Shown here one piece after another: positions 34,799 through 45,682 of a stretch of DNA of 64,000 bases. Source of the DNA: Cucumis sativus (taxonomy: Eukaryota > Streptophyta > Magnoliopsida > Cucurbitales > Cucurbitaceae); NCBI RefSeq assembly GCF_000004075.3, contig NC_026661.2, positions 16,830,307-16,894,306 of the forward strand, in the 5' to 3' direction. The position numbers and the translations under genes were made by a program. Each line of letters starts with the position of its first letter. The first letter of the stretch is position 1. The notes under the pieces are model-generated. The model saw nothing but the letters and a program-made list of their open reading frames with translations. It was not told where the DNA came from and ran no database searches.

Positions 34799-36280
34799 AT
34801 TTAGTTTGTTTGGTGCATGGTTACGTTAATGTCTCAAAAATGGTAAAATATTTGAGTTTTTATCTTTTAGTGGTTTTACTTTTGATTCTGAATATAGGCA
34901 TATGGGAACCTTTTGATTTTGAACATATGCCTATGTTGTTTGAATTAAGTTTTTATTGGTTAATGACTAATGAATTCTTAGATGAACCGTGTAAATATTT
35001 TGTCTTTTATAATTCATTCGAAAACTTTCAAAATTTTTAGTTAATTCATTCTTATTAAAAACAAAACAATATTTCATATATAAAGAATAGTAAAAACATT
35101 GGATTATTAAAATAGTACAAACATTTGAAATATACAAACCAAGAATTCTATATTAGATCAAACCACATTGGGTTGAATGATTTTAAACAATTAGCCATGA
35201 GGAACCTTGGTTTGGTTGAAGCCAATTTTTTTATATAGGTTAAGACAACCGTCACTTTATAATTTAATTAATTTAGATATTGCAAAAAAATATATTAATG
35301 TTAAAATTAAATAAATAAAATGAATTATAATTAATTTTTAATTTTTAATAAATTATTTTAGAACAATGAGTTTTTTTTTTTTAGTCTTACTTGTCTGTAT
35401 ATTAAAATTTGTATAATTCTGTAATTAATATTATTTGAAAGGTAAATAAAATTAACTATTTATAATGTATAACAAAATTTATCAAATTGTCCCCAAGCAA
35501 TTAATTTTTTTTTCAATTACTTTTTGTTATCTATAAGATTTTATCATTTTAAAGTTGCAATTAATTTTTTTTCTAAATTTAAATTTTGTAAGCTTTCGAT
35601 TGAACGGAATTGAAAAATTGATCCTTAACGACACATTTCCTCCAACATGGAATCCTTACCTCTATTATCGACTTCAAATGAAGTTAAGGGCAAAGATGAG
35701 GTACATATACCTAGTGGAGACGGATATGAGAAACCTATGTTTGACCTAATTATGTTGTTAACCCTCGTATATATATAATGCTCTTATGTTAAATTTCTGG
35801 CTCCGATCTTATTGCCAACCCTAGCATATATATAGTGTCCTTATATGAAGTCACTGTTTGTTGAGAGAGTTGGTATCAACAGGAGACAAACGATTGCCAA
35901 CCCTAGCATATATATAGTGTCCTTATATGAAGTCACTGTTTGTTGAGAGAGTTGGTATCAACAGGAGACAAACGAGAAACACCTCTTTCGAGTGTTCGAA
36001 TAGTTAAGTTATAACTATTAAGAACGAGAGGAATTCAATTGTTTAATTAAAACAAAACATTAGAATAAGTTGAGTTTATGATTTATGAATTGCACAACTC
36101 TTTTGATGGACTATATATTAGCCTACACCCAAAATTTGTAACTTAAATGAAATCGTAATCACCATAGTCGAAATCTCCATTAATTAATAAGGACCCCGTG
36201 ACTTATTTTTCTTCATTTCTTTTGTAGGTGATGATGGGAATTGGGATATACATTTACTAGTTGGTGGATCCACACATCTT
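34799..36280. other. 3' flank of polygalacturonase and AT-rich spacer
   Basis: 34799-35040 is probably 3' UTR. 35041-35750 is AT-rich without genes. 35811-35974 is a perfect 82-bp tandem duplication, preceded by a weaker third copy. 36000-36280 leads into the first exon of the FAR1-type gene. Confidence 0.55.
35811..35974 (+). repeat. Perfect 82-bp tandem duplication
   Basis: 35811-35892 and 35893-35974 are identical, beginning ATTGCCAACCCTAGCATATA and ending GGAGACAAACG. A decayed related copy (TTGTTAACCCTCGTATATAT) begins near 35756. Perfect identity means a very recent duplication, or an assembly artefact. Confidence 0.9.
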
Positions 36281-39200
36281 CTACATCAAAAGTACAATTG
36301 GAGATTTTGGGAAAGGATTTCACCGCTGAAAATCACCCACAAGATCTTACACAAAATCAGGCCTACTTTTGCAGTTTCAACAACAGTTCAGTCTCACCCT
36401 CAAAAACCCAGTTCTTCAATCGATCCAATACCGTAATCATCCAAACAAAACAGTTCAACGAACTCACTGTTCGTCGGCAAGATTCTGAGTTATTTCATAT
36501 TTTGATCGTTTCAATCAGCGAAAGGGAAGGGATTCAAGTGAAATCCCATTTAACCCGACTCCCGTTTTGAATCCAATTCCACTTCAAAACTCAAGTCTTT
36601 GCTCAGTTCAGTAGAACGTCATCAATCTTCTTCATTTTTATCTTTGATTTGGATGTAAAGCGCTCTCGAAGGATTAGGACGCTCTATTCAGTGAGTTCTC
36701 GTAAATTCTGTTTGTGGGGTTTCGTTTCATCATTTATTTGTTTAGACATTTGGTTTGTTTTACATTCTCTGTTTCTTCGCTGCTTAGATTCTGTAACGTT
36801 TGCAATTTTTTTAATGCCCTAATCTTGCTACTAATTGAATTTTGCCACATGTAGTTCTCTTGGGGTAGATTAAAGAGTAGGGAAGATTCTTCAAAATTAG
36901 GCTGCATTTTTCATTATTCTACATTGCCGATTTATAGTGTTATCTGGTTGGAGAGTAATTCTATACTCGAATTATTTTCCTCTTAATTTAATTGAAATTA
37001 TGGCAACTCGATTGATTGATGCAATTCTGTTTGTTTTTCTTTTCCTGCTGTTTGAATGAATGAAGTTACCTGTCATCCAGTCTTCAGATACAGCAGTGTG
37101 AATTTTAACTCCATCTTTTTGTTCTCGTTTGTTCCCCTAAGATTAGGATTAGTATGATTTACCGTTTGGGTAGACTTTTTTGTGCTTAATATTGCGAGTT
37201 GATGAGATCAAATATGATCAATATCTTGCGATGGGAAGTTTTATCAAGAAGGCTTCTTTGTGATTAGGCTTAATCATGGGATAAGATAGAAGAGTCAACT
37301 TGTTTTTAAGCAGTTACTTTGAATAATGTTCATTTGCTTAGGTGATCCGTATGTGGGTATGGATAATGAATAATGAACAATGAATAATGTTCATGTCTAT
37401 TTTTGTGATTATGTTAATTTTCCCAAGGGTTTCTGTTTCTTTTTCCTTTCTTTGTTTTGGATTTTCATTTCCTTTGGTAGATTATACATTATGCTTTAGG
37501 CTTATGTCTCCATATGGAAGCTGTTATTGGAAAAAATATATATTTTGCAATCTGTAAGAGGCTTCACAATTCACATGCTCTCAAATATGAAATAATTTCT
37601 TAACGGGTTTCCCCTTTCTTTGAGTGGGAACTAGCCTTTCATCAATTAATGAAAAGATTGAAAGAAGAGGGTGAAATATTCACAATGTAATTTTGTAAGT
37701 ACTACAATTTGCATAGATTAATTGAGAATCATAATTAAGAAAGAAATTCAAGAGTGTACTATTCATAATATCATTTCTTATATGCTTAACTCATTTTCTC
37801 TGTTAGTAATGTTGGTGAATATATGCTGCAGTGAATTTAGACGATGGATCAGGGCCAGCACACAACTCTATTGAGGTTAACACACATGCAGCCGATGGAA
37901 ATTTAGTATTGGAGCCATATGTGGGTATGGAGTTTGATTCTGAAGATGCTGCCAGAAGATTTTATGCCGAATATGCCAGACAAATGGGGTTTGTTGTACG
38001 AATCATGCAGCGACGTCGTTCAGGAATTGATGGAAGAACTCTAGCCCGGAGGCTTGGATGTAATAAACAAGGTTTCTCTCCCAATCATAGAGGAATTTAC
38101 GGATTGGATAAAAAATCACGGCCTAGTGCACGAGAGGGCTGCAAGGCAACAATTTTAGTAAAAATGGAGAAATCTGGAAAATGGGTTGTTACACGATTTG
38201 TGAAGGATCACAATCATCCCTTAGTTGTTTGTTCCAATGGTTTCAACAGTTCGGTGAGATATTCTGATTCTCTATTTTATTCTCTTCTTCCCTTACTACT
38301 GTCAGGACAAGAACAATAAAAAATAAGAAACTAAAATTTTGATTTTGTTTGTCCTGTTTTTTATGAATATAACTATTAATGTGACAAGGTAACACTACAA
38401 AGTAATAAATAAATATATTTGAATAATTAAATAAAGTCCGTAAAAGAATATTGCATAGCCATTGTCAAAGCTGTTGATTTCTTCTGCACAAGTGTAAACA
38501 AGCAATTCAACACGGTGTGGGTGAGGTCAACCATTAATATCAATGGGCTCCGAGTGTTTCCTGTGAAAGATGATAGTTATATAGTACATCTTAAAACTCT
38601 CTTCCATTTGTCACTAATTACTTGTTCTGTTGTATAATCCAAGAACCACCTAGGGTTTCCTTTCCAAAAAAGATATGGAACTTTTCATGAAGGTAAGGAA
38701 AAGAGACTAATCCTGAAGTATACAAGGAGAAACAAAAAGAACTAGAACAGGGAGCTAAAGCAAATAAGCATAAGCAACAACAAAGAGACATAAAGCAATC
38801 TAACAAGAAACAAAAATATAATACTTAAGAGTGTCCTAGAAAAGAAGTCCAACAGCTATCAATGTCTTGAATTGTAAACCCTTCAAAAAATTTGGAGAGG
38901 TAGCACCAATAGACGGCCTTTAAGCGGGTGGAATCAAATCGAGCAATAAGAATTTAGGAATCATTTTGGAACATGCGTTGATTTCTTATGAAGCATAATG
39001 AGCAAGTGGGAGCTCTCAAATCTTCCCATAGATATATTTCCCTGTATTTCCTATTTGTAAAAGTAACATTCTTCATTTTGTTATGAGACACTAGAGAGTC
39101 ATAGCTAGTAAAGCAGCAGAAACTAGATTGGATACTGTTGTGACTTGTGGAGAAAATCATTCAGGTGTGGAGTTTGACGCTTGGAGTTCAAACTTCTAAG

Positions 39201-41620
39201 TGGTTAAGAAACAGTTGTTGAACTTAGAGAAGAGATGCCTATATCTCTAGGAAAAGGGATGGAGCCATTGTTTCTGTTAAGAAGGATGGAATGTGGTCAC
39301 TTAGGGAAAAAGTATTGCAAGAAGAGAGCTAGTAGAGGAAGAAGGTAATTTGTTGGTGTGTGTGGCAACATTGAACCAGATAGAAGGCCGAACAAATATT
39401 GGATGGTCTGACATAGTTAATGGACAGTTAATCGTGTTTTTTATTTGCATTTGAGGAAATTGGGCATTGATTTGTGATGAAGTTGGTCTAGATTGATAGC
39501 TGCAAGTGGAGAGATAGTGGTGAAAGAATGAGAGAAGTTGGAAGGTGTGATGCTATCTTTGGGTGGGGGAGGTATTTTCATGGAATTAATGAACTATAGG
39601 GAGGAGATCAGTTGTTAGAGGGGAAATAAGATATATTGTGTAAGATTTGCTCCCCCTTGCGAGTGGAGACTATTGTAAAGTAGTATTGCCATCATTTTAG
39701 GAGTATACTTTGCCAGTATTGGAGATTCTAGTTTTAGAATTTATTTTGGTGACTCAACTTGTCAACAATCTTAAGGTAGAGTTTAAGGCCAAATCATGGG
39801 TGTCTACGTAGCCTCATGTCTAGAAAGAATACATAAAACTCCTTTGGTATCAGCACCTTTTGGCGTATTTTGAGTCCTTCTCTGCTGCACCCTCAAGGTG
39901 GTCTTGAATGTGAGTGATGGCTGTTGTTTTGGCAGTGCAGAAATAGTGTCCATATTTATTGGGACAGATGTTTATGGTGCATACTCATCAAAATGGTGCA
40001 AAAGTTTTGTTGGAACAACAAGTGGTAGAATGCGAACACCAACAAATAGATCAGTAAATCAATATGCTTTGATTTTGACGTATTCAAAGTTTCAAACCTA
40101 ACTGAGGTCAGTTTTCTGAGTGTTGTAGGAGGTTTGAAACAGCATCAATTGCAGACATTGCATGCATAAAGAACTAGAATGGACTATAATCTCTATTTGC
40201 AGAAAGAAAGAACTCCAGGTCGGTCAATGCATCGAGAGGAGTTATACTACCGAAATTGTTTCTTCCTACTGATTCTTCTATGATCCACTTACCTCTACTG
40301 TGACTGGGGTCATGGGCAAGTCTTAAAGAAGCACAGATGTTTAGCTTAGGAAGTCGATTAGAAATATATGAAGGCCATGGTATGATCATGTATACAAGTA
40401 AATATCTTGTTAGCCAGAAAGCTCGATATTTTGTTTTGACACTTGTGGGACTTCCCCTGCCCATCCCTGATAACATCTAGGACGTTGTAGTGAATTGTTT
40501 GTTTCTATTTTGGTTATGCGTGTGAATTGTGAACTAAGTCCCTAGTTTGCATGCCTTTTCTGTGCTACTAAGCGTTGGACAAGAACGTATGGCGTCGCCT
40601 GAATGTACTTCCATCGACTCTTTTTTTCATGTTTGCGAATTCAGGAAACAATTCAGATAGGCCATTTGTCATAGTTTTCTAGCTATCCCACTACAAAGAA
40701 ACTTACTTTAGATATGGTTTTTGTGAGTTCAACTTGTTGAGGTCATAAAAACTGACCCATTTGTCCGATCTAATTGCAGCCTAGGTTACGACATTCACGT
40801 TTGCTCGTGATTCGTGAATATCTTTATCTTTCTTCTTTATGTGTACCATTTCGTGGCCAAAGATAAAGGACCAGAGATGAGATGGTTTCGAAGTATCAAA
40901 TGTGCGAATATGCAGAGCAGAGTAGAGATTGGATAAAATTCGAAATTTCTAATATAGTGATGGGAGTTTTGTTTTGTTAATGAAGGATTGTAGCTGATTT
41001 GATAAAATATTACATAATAAATGAAAAACTGATTAAGGAGAATCACACTATGTGGACCTTTTTGTAAATGCTATTTTAGATTCGGAATCATCGTGAAGGT
41101 TCTTGCAAACTCATCGTGCTCCTTATGAATAGATCGTAGGTAGGAAACACAATAGTCGCTAACAATAAAAGATAGATGAGGAGATAAGTTTATGATATAG
41201 GGAACTAAATTCTGTCACTGAGTCGTTAACTTTTGATGGAAGAAAAATGCAAATAATAGATCTATCTTGATTCTTTTGTCCCATTTGATGCTGATCTGGT
41301 GTTTGCAAAATGCGAAATATGAACTGTGACAATATAATTATAGTTGTATCAAATTGAAACTACTTCCTTAATCTCTCATGTGGAATTTAATCGACATGGA
41401 TCAATATTTTCAGGGCGACAAAGATAAGAAAATCGAGGAACTGAAAATGGAGTTGGAGCATCAGGAGCAACTATGCATTGCTTATAGGGAAAAGCTATTC
41501 AATTTTATATCAAATGTGGAGGAACAAACAGAAGAATTATCTTCAAAAATACAAGTGATCATCGGCAATGTAAGGCAAGTCGAATCTGGAATGCAAAAAC
41601 ACTATCAATGTCGACAATAG
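36280..41620 (+). CDS. FAR1-domain short factor (FRF1-like), 209 aa, ATG split by an intron
   Basis: A FAR1/FHY3-related DNA-binding protein without the transposase core, like Arabidopsis FAR1-RELATED FACTORS, which modulate FHY3/FAR1 targets in light signalling. Coding parts: the A at 36690, then 37832-38253, then 41414-41620. Exon 1 ends CTCTATTCA before donor GTGAGT; exon 2 starts TGAATTTAGACG after acceptor GCTGCAG. Splicing makes ATG AAT TTA GAC, so the start codon itself is interrupted by a 1141-bp intron. The FAR1 zinc-finger domain fills residues 30-137 (FVGMEF-like YVGMEFDSEDAARRFY, CNKQGFSPN, RPSAREGCKA, KWVVTRFVKDHNHPL). The last exon gives a coiled coil (KDKKIEELKMELEHQEQL to VESGMQKHYQ). 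The second intron is 3160 bp, probably enlarged by insertions; I saw no intact element in it. The 5' limit of exon 1 is a guess. Confidence 0.85.
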
Positions 41621-43686
41621 TAAATAAATAAATCTGAATATGTAGAGAGTTGAAAATTTGAGCCTCAATAATCTTTTCTACTACTTGATTTAGGAATGTA
41701 CAGTAGCCATTGATGTATTGAACTGAAGATGAGAGAGTCTTGGACTCTTAAATGTAATACATGTCGTTGGAATATCTCCAAGTGTCGTTTTTCTTTTTCC
41801 CAATATCAAGCTTTTTCAATTTCCAAATTTTCTCAATTTCTAATCCAAAACTTTCGTTTTCAAAAGATATTGTATTTGAAAAAACTACGTTGAAGACCAT
41901 ATATTTATCTTTCATTGAATCTTAACATCATTCTCCTAATAGATAATGAAATAACATGAAATTTTGCTTCTTTTACCATCCACAATTTTATTACCAAGTG
42001 GATTTAGGGATTGAAGCAACAGGAAAACCTTTGTTTGTTGATTACACTCTTATATTGATATGAATATAATGAGTTTGGACATGGACGGTATTGTCTATAA
42101 CGATAATAGTTATGACTATAGTCATTCAAGTAATTATGGATTTTATGGTTATGGTGATGAGTTTGACTAGATAGACTATCTGTGTCGCAAAATTTTGCGA
42201 ACTATGTCTTAATTAATTTTTTATAGTATTAACTTGTTGGAATATGTATTCATTATTTTTTCTAACATACTAGGATGGACTAACTTCTTTTTAGTACATA
42301 ATACAGTAGCCAACTGATATAACATGCTTGCTTACCAATGGTTTGAACTTGATTTTTGATTGTCCTTACAAGTTTGAAAATATTGTTTATAAGGGTCTTG
42401 AAGTAGAGAAAAATTTTAGTACATCTAAAGTATCATATTCACGCTCTAAAAATGGCTCCTACCGATAGATGCCACACCCCTGCTCATGAGGAGACAAAAG
42501 ATATTTTCTTTAGAACCACACGATATATAATGTAGGCTATGATTATCTATACTTCATACGAAACCCAAAGAAAAAAATTCAAGTGAAAATCTTTGTGATG
42601 CAAATATTGTTGTAATAAATGGTATGTGACCATTTGTATAGAGTCGTATTGTTTCATGAATGAATATGTTTTTTTATTTTCTGTTTTTTCTAATGATATT
42701 ATTCAAATAACAAATACCATAGGTTTAGGTTTGCATTTTTCATATAAAAAAAGTTAAATATGGATCATTTGGAATTTCAGGTGAAAGAAATTAAATCTGT
42801 TTAAAGGTTCCAAATGAAATCATAAACAAATTAAATCTCTTTAAAGGTTCCAAATGAAATCATAAAGAAATTAGTAGTTATGGAAGGATGCTCCAGCAGA
42901 AGGTCATAATGGAGAGCCATAGGGTTTTCCTTTTCCTTGATAGAGATTGTTCTTTGCCAAAGCTCTCCCAACAATTAAAGAAAAAGACAAAAATAAGTAT
43001 GAAAGATTAGAAAAAGAAAATCTCCTCATTTTGGTAACCATTTTCTATTTTACTTTCTTTCATTTTTTATTAAAATTTATATTAATATTAAGTATCAACG
43101 TTGCATTCTTACCCAAATTTCAAAAACCAAAGTTTTTAAACCTGCAATTTGATTTAGTTTTTGAAAACTAAAAGTAATAGATGTTACACCCCTCTCGAAC
43201 CACTAATCCATTTTCTTTGAAAAGAACAACAAAATTATTGGATAAACCTTCCAACTCCAACCAAAGACATATTCTACTTAACTTGCTTCACAACTTAAAT
43301 AACCTTAACTTAAATAATGTAACAATTTTACCATTATTATAAAAGAAAACAAAGCTACAAGATTAGTGGTAAAAGAGTTGTTTACAAGTTTTAATGTTCA
43401 AAAACTAAAAACTAAAATTGAAATGGTTAGTCAAATTCAAAGTAATCCGTCTCCGTTGTTTGTAAGATTAATCAAAATAAGCATAAGTTTGATCAAAACA
43501 AGTATAGATAAAGAAAATATATACAAAAGAGTTCCTTCTACACTTTAGGATGTTTTCCTTCGATCCGAGCTAGTCAAACATTCATTGACAAAGACTATCA
43601 ACTTGTTGAACAACCAAACAACCCATCTAATCTTACAACATTTATTTACTACGAGCAAGGAAGGGTTGTCTCGTGAAACTAAGTCA
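41621..43686. other. Spacer with a 40-bp duplication and a Tyr/Gly-rich micro-ORF
   Basis: 42788-42827 and 42828-42867 are near-identical 40-bp units (core TTTAAAGGTTCCAAATGAAA). At 42060-42170 an ATG opens 36 codons rich in Tyr, Gly, Asp and Ser (DNSYDYSHSSNYGFYGYGDE), with no known family. Nothing else was recognised. Confidence 0.4.
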
Positions 43687-44356
43687 CTAATTACAAGACT
43701 CATTAGCAAAAGCAAAACGTTGAGACTGAAGAACAGCAGCCTCTTTAGAAACCAATGCTTTGATGAACAATGTCTTCACTTCCCAAGCCGAATATGGAAA
43801 AACCCTTCTTCTAGTATACGAATTCAACAATGCTGCAGTTGCTTCCTTCACTACTCTACCAAAAACCTCCTCTTCCTCATCCCCGGCACCCGCCGCCGCT
43901 TCCATTAACGTCATCTCAGATCCATACCGTTCATGAGCTCTCGATCCGAAAATTTTCGCCACTGTAGCGGATTCCGGCGCCATCCGTGGCCAAGCCTCAC
44001 TCCTACTGCTCCAGAACCTGGACTGAAAATGGGTCTTAATCCGTCCGATCGATTACGTTAAAAAGAAAAGAGAAAAACTAATGAAAATGTAAATGCGTCG
44101 AGGTGTTTATGAAAATGTCCAGGAGAAAACGTGAATCGGTTGTGAGACTACGAGATGATTTTGATCTAATTTTGTAGCGTGGTTGAAGAGTATTAGTGTA
44201 TGTTTTTAGTGAAAGGAAACGGAGATCTTACTGCGCAGTGCATCTTCCTGTAGTTCTTGAGAAGAGAAATCCAGGGCGGCGCGCTGATGCTACTTCTGCG
44301 GTGGCGGCAGCGAAACAGAGAAGGAGAAGGAGATTGAGAAAGCGAGAAGAGTCCAT
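43687..44356 (-). CDS. Small secreted protein of unknown function, 151 aa, two exons
   Basis: Exon 1 is 44356-44232 (donor GTAAGA), exon 2 is 44017-43687 (acceptor CAGTCCAG). The join gives CTAQFWSSRSEAWPRM in phase. Residues 1-26 form a clear signal peptide (MDSSRFLNLLLLLCFAAATA). The mature part is about 125 residues, with an acidic loop (GAGDEEEEVFG) and a C-terminal block VVKEATAALLNSYTRR, FPYSAWEVKTLFIKALVS, LQSQRFAFANESCN. A tail of the type ATAALLNSY...FPYS...V...ALxS...A...FxxAN is shared by several plant extracellular proteins (for example PDF1-like ones), so the family is probably a plant-specific cell-wall or apoplast protein. I cannot name it further. An ATG at 43983 inside exon 2 would drop the signal peptide and is less likely. 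Confidence 0.75.
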
Positions 44357-45682
44357 AGTCTCACCGATTTGGGGGAAGAATTTCTTTGAAGAAAGTTGAA
44401 AAAATCGCTTTTGGGCGTTACATAAATGGTGAGGTTTGGAAAGATTTTGTACGGATGACCTCCCAAGAGCTTAGTGAAAGACGATTTAAGGTTAAAAAAC
44501 ACTATCAAAAGTGACTTTTTAGTTTGTTTAACCATGTGAAAGTACCAATTTGATTGAGCTTGAATTGAATCAAACAACAAAATATTTTTCTATAGTATAT
44601 TTATTTTTAAACACTATTTTGAAAATAAATTTAAAATTTAAATACTTACGTTTGATTAGACATTTTTTTTATAATTGTTTATACGATAATTTGGTTTTTA
44701 AAGGTTTATTCAAAATAGACTATTTTATAAATGATTTTTAAAAAAATGCATTATTTTAATTTGTCGAACACTACCATTTTTTTTAAATAGTTTTTTTTTT
44801 ACAAAATTAAACACTTTAAAATCCCAACCAAACACACTCTAAGTTTTGTTCATTTCTCTTGCTTTTTTTGAACACAACTTGTACTAAAAGAATTATATAA
44901 TTATTTTATTTAGAAAATTGTCAAAAATAAAGCTTTTGACAAAATATTTATACTTCGTGTGTAATTAATTTTGTTCTATATAGTGTAAATAATTTGTCAA
45001 TTTTTCTATTTTGAGAAGTTTCTTTATTATTTTGTAATATTTTTATAATTTATATGATAAATTTAAAGTTTGGTATTCAAGAAGTTAAAATTTAGATATT
45101 AAAGTTTATGATTAGTATTTAGGATAAGTTTGATAAAAATTTCATAAATAGTTCCATCAACATAGTACCAAGTACCATTTGAGATGACTTTAACAAACCA
45201 TAAAGTCAAGAGAAATTGTATGACAAAAAAATTTAGAAAAAACTAGTTCATAACACCTCTTCTTTTGTATATTGCAAATATGATCTATTAAATTATTATT
45301 CGCTTTTAAATTTGTCACTTTTACCATTTTGAAAATAGAGTGAAATGAGTTTTATTATAATAATTTCTTTTTACTATTTTTGCGACCATTCCTTATATCA
45401 AACCATAAAAACTAATTTTAAAATTTTAAAATCATATAGGTGAGATACGACTAATTTTGTTATATTTGAAAATATTAATTTTTTGAAAAATATTTTGGTT
45501 TAGTTTACTTTTTTAAGTGTAAAAGAATAAAAAAAATAAAAAGTATAGAAAGAAAATTCATAAATAGTTCCGAAGTTTGTTGAGGAGGAAAGCATATATG
45601 GATTGAACTCCAATTCTCACGGCGGCATTTTCTTCTCTCAAGACAAGGCCGCACTCTTCACCCAAATTCCGAGTCTTACTCC
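44357..45682. other. AT-rich intergenic region between divergent genes
   Basis: Shared upstream region of the minus-strand secreted protein gene and the plus-strand RUS2 gene. It is AT-rich with no further gene. No regulatory element stands out. Confidence 0.55.

Noticed and set aside
38254-41413. Separate gene inside the long FAR1-type intron (for example the open frame at 39898-40101)
   Set aside because: Open frames are short and show no family pattern; the interval is better read as an enlarged intron with unrecognised repeat debris.
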